A stretch of 6,952 nt of DNA from Bacteroidia bacterium (GTDB lineage Bacteria > Bacteroidota > Bacteroidia > NS11-12g > UBA955), in assembly GCA_014376345.1 (NCBI GenBank), contig JACMRS010000168.1:1-6952 (forward strand), read 5' to 3'. The notes under the pieces were generated by a model. That model searched no databases. It was given only the letters and a program-made list of their open reading frames with translations, and was not told the origin of the DNA. Shown piece by piece: positions 6,055 through 6,952 of the stretch; position 1 is the first letter of the stretch; every line of letters starts with the position of its first letter. The translations under genes and the position numbers were made by a program.

Positions 6055-6254
6055 AAGAATAATTTATGGTGAGATAATTTGTAATCATAGGCTTTTCGTG
6101 TCATGTCGTAAAAGCATTTTCTTAATTTGATGTATATGACTTTTCAATGTGCAGATTTGCATTTATGTGAATAAAGGTTGCAATTCTTGGCACGCATATT
6201 ATAAATTTAATACAGTTAATAATAAGGCTAAAATATATTGTTTAAATAATTAGA

Positions 6255-6280
6255 ACCCTCTCCTTGAGGGCAGGGTGAGG
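6255..6280. repeat. REP-like GC-rich palindromic sequence after kynU
   Basis: In AT-rich surroundings, CCCTC (6256-6260) and GAGGG (6266-6270) form a 5-bp stem around TCCTT, followed by CAGGGTGAGG. This wording (CCCTCTCC..., GAGGGCAGGGTGAGG) resembles widely scattered intergenic palindromic repeats that I recall from many bacterial genomes. It begins just past the kynU stop on the minus strand and could also act as a weak terminator, although the T-run after it on that strand is poor (TTCTAATTATTT). Confidence 0.4.
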
Positions 6281-6282
6281 CT

Positions 6283-6952
6283 TTATTTCAAAAAGCCGGT
6301 TAATCCCTGCCCGAACCTGTAAACGTCGTTAAAACCATTATAAAGTGGCACAGGCGCAATTCTGATTACGTTTGGCTCGCGCCAGTCAGCTACAATGCCA
6401 AGTTTTGATAAATGATCAAACAATTCTTTACCCTCACTTCCTGTAAGAATACTAATTTGACAGCCTCTTTCCTCAGGTGTGATAATTCTTAAATTAAGAT
6501 TTTTATTTTCTTTCAACGACTCCTCAATCACAAATTGTAAATAGGAAGTCAGTAATTTACTTTTTTCTGTTAACGCTTCCATACCTGCTTCTACAAATAT
6601 TTCAAGTGATGCATTGTGAACGGCCATTGTAATTACAGGAGCGTTACTCAACTGCCAGCCTGCGGCGCCATGTTCAGGTATATAACCTTTCTTCATCATA
6701 AAACGCTCCGATTCTTTATGACCCCACCAACCGGCAAACCTCGGTAAATCGGGATTGTTTGAATGTCTTTCATTAACGAAAACGCCACTAACGCCACCAG
6801 GACCGGAATTAAGATATTTATAACCACACCACACCGCAAAATCCACATCCCATTCATGCAATTTCAACCTCACATTGCCTGCGGCATGTGCGAGGTCGAA
6901 ACCTACAACTGCGCCCACTTTTTTACCAGCCTTGGTTATTTCGGGAATATTA
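6283..6952 (-). CDS. kynU: Kynureninase, C-terminal half (cut by the window edge)
   Basis: A PLP-dependent hydrolase that splits L-kynurenine into anthranilate and alanine, or 3-hydroxykynurenine into 3-hydroxyanthranilate, in the tryptophan pathway that can lead to NAD. 222 residues are visible, about half of the usual 420-430; the N-terminus lies beyond 6952. Key family signatures are GFDLAHAAGN with the cofactor-binding Asp and His (visible residues 19 and 22), CGYKYLNSGPGG with the Schiff-base Lys (visible residue 45; 26 residues after that Asp, as in human Asp250/Lys276), PRFAGWWGH, GWQLSNAPV, RGCQISI and DWREPNVIRIAPVPLYN near the end, whose second Arg is the expected substrate-carboxylate contact. 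The stop is TAA at 6283-6285. The frame stays open to the window edge, and the GTG inside it is an internal valine, not a start. The frame is intact, and the enzyme is presumably functional and cytoplasmic. A 272-nt gap separates it from the UbiA-like gene, so co-transcription is possible but not evident. Confidence 0.95.
   Translation of the reverse strand, partial: NIPEITKAGKKVGAVVGFDLAHAAGNVRLKLHEWDVDFAVWCGYKYLNSGPGGVSGVFVNERHSNNPDLPRFAGWWGHKESERFMMKKGYIPEHGAAGWQLSNAPVITMAVHNASLEIFVEAGMEALTEKSKLLTSYLQFVIEESLKENKNLNLRIITPEERGCQISILTGSEGKELFDHLSKLGIVADWREPNVIRIAPVPLYNGFNDVYRFGQGLTGFLK

Overview
The window looks like a chromosomal segment of a free-living member of the Bacteroidota, probably from the Sphingobacteriia/Chitinophagia/Cytophagia side. 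The reasons are the AT-rich intergenic DNA, start codons with A-rich leaders and no Shine-Dalgarno, a near-perfect Bacteroidota promoter (TTTG, 20-nt gap, TAnnTTTG), and gene families that in my memory are closest to Bacteroidota versions. No database search was possible, so the placement is an inference.

Left part (1-3666): a leader of about 295 nt precedes a complete gene for an adenosylcobalamin-dependent (class II) ribonucleotide reductase, NrdJ, of 1104 residues. It ends in a strong intrinsic terminator. The leader holds a weak promoter candidate and a consensus-type DnaA box.

Middle part (3743-5060): a compact plus-strand cluster of two type II toxin-antitoxin modules. The first is toxin-first, HigB/HigA-like: a RelE/Gp49-superfamily toxin followed by an XRE antitoxin. 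It has a clear promoter that would give an almost leaderless mRNA, with a small inverted repeat between the promoter elements. The second is antitoxin-first, ParD/ParE-like. Its antitoxin is intact, but the parE toxin frame carries an in-frame TAA at codon 31, where the family normally has Gln (CAA). The remaining 68 codons stay open and recognisable, so this is a recent toxin pseudogene beside a surviving antitoxin.

Right part (5087-6952): two minus-strand genes converge on the toxin-antitoxin cluster. One encodes a 307-residue multi-pass membrane protein related to the UbiA prenyltransferases. It keeps only the second Asp-rich motif and has a perfect 10+10 bp palindrome just before its start. 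The other is the C-terminal half of kynureninase (KynU), cut by the window edge, which suggests tryptophan breakdown through kynurenine. A short GC-rich, REP-like sequence lies just past the kynU stop.

The core genes (nrdJ, kynU) are metabolic and have no obvious link to each other. The toxin-antitoxin cluster appears to be an accessory insertion between them. I found no RNA genes, CRISPR arrays, transposases or inteins.
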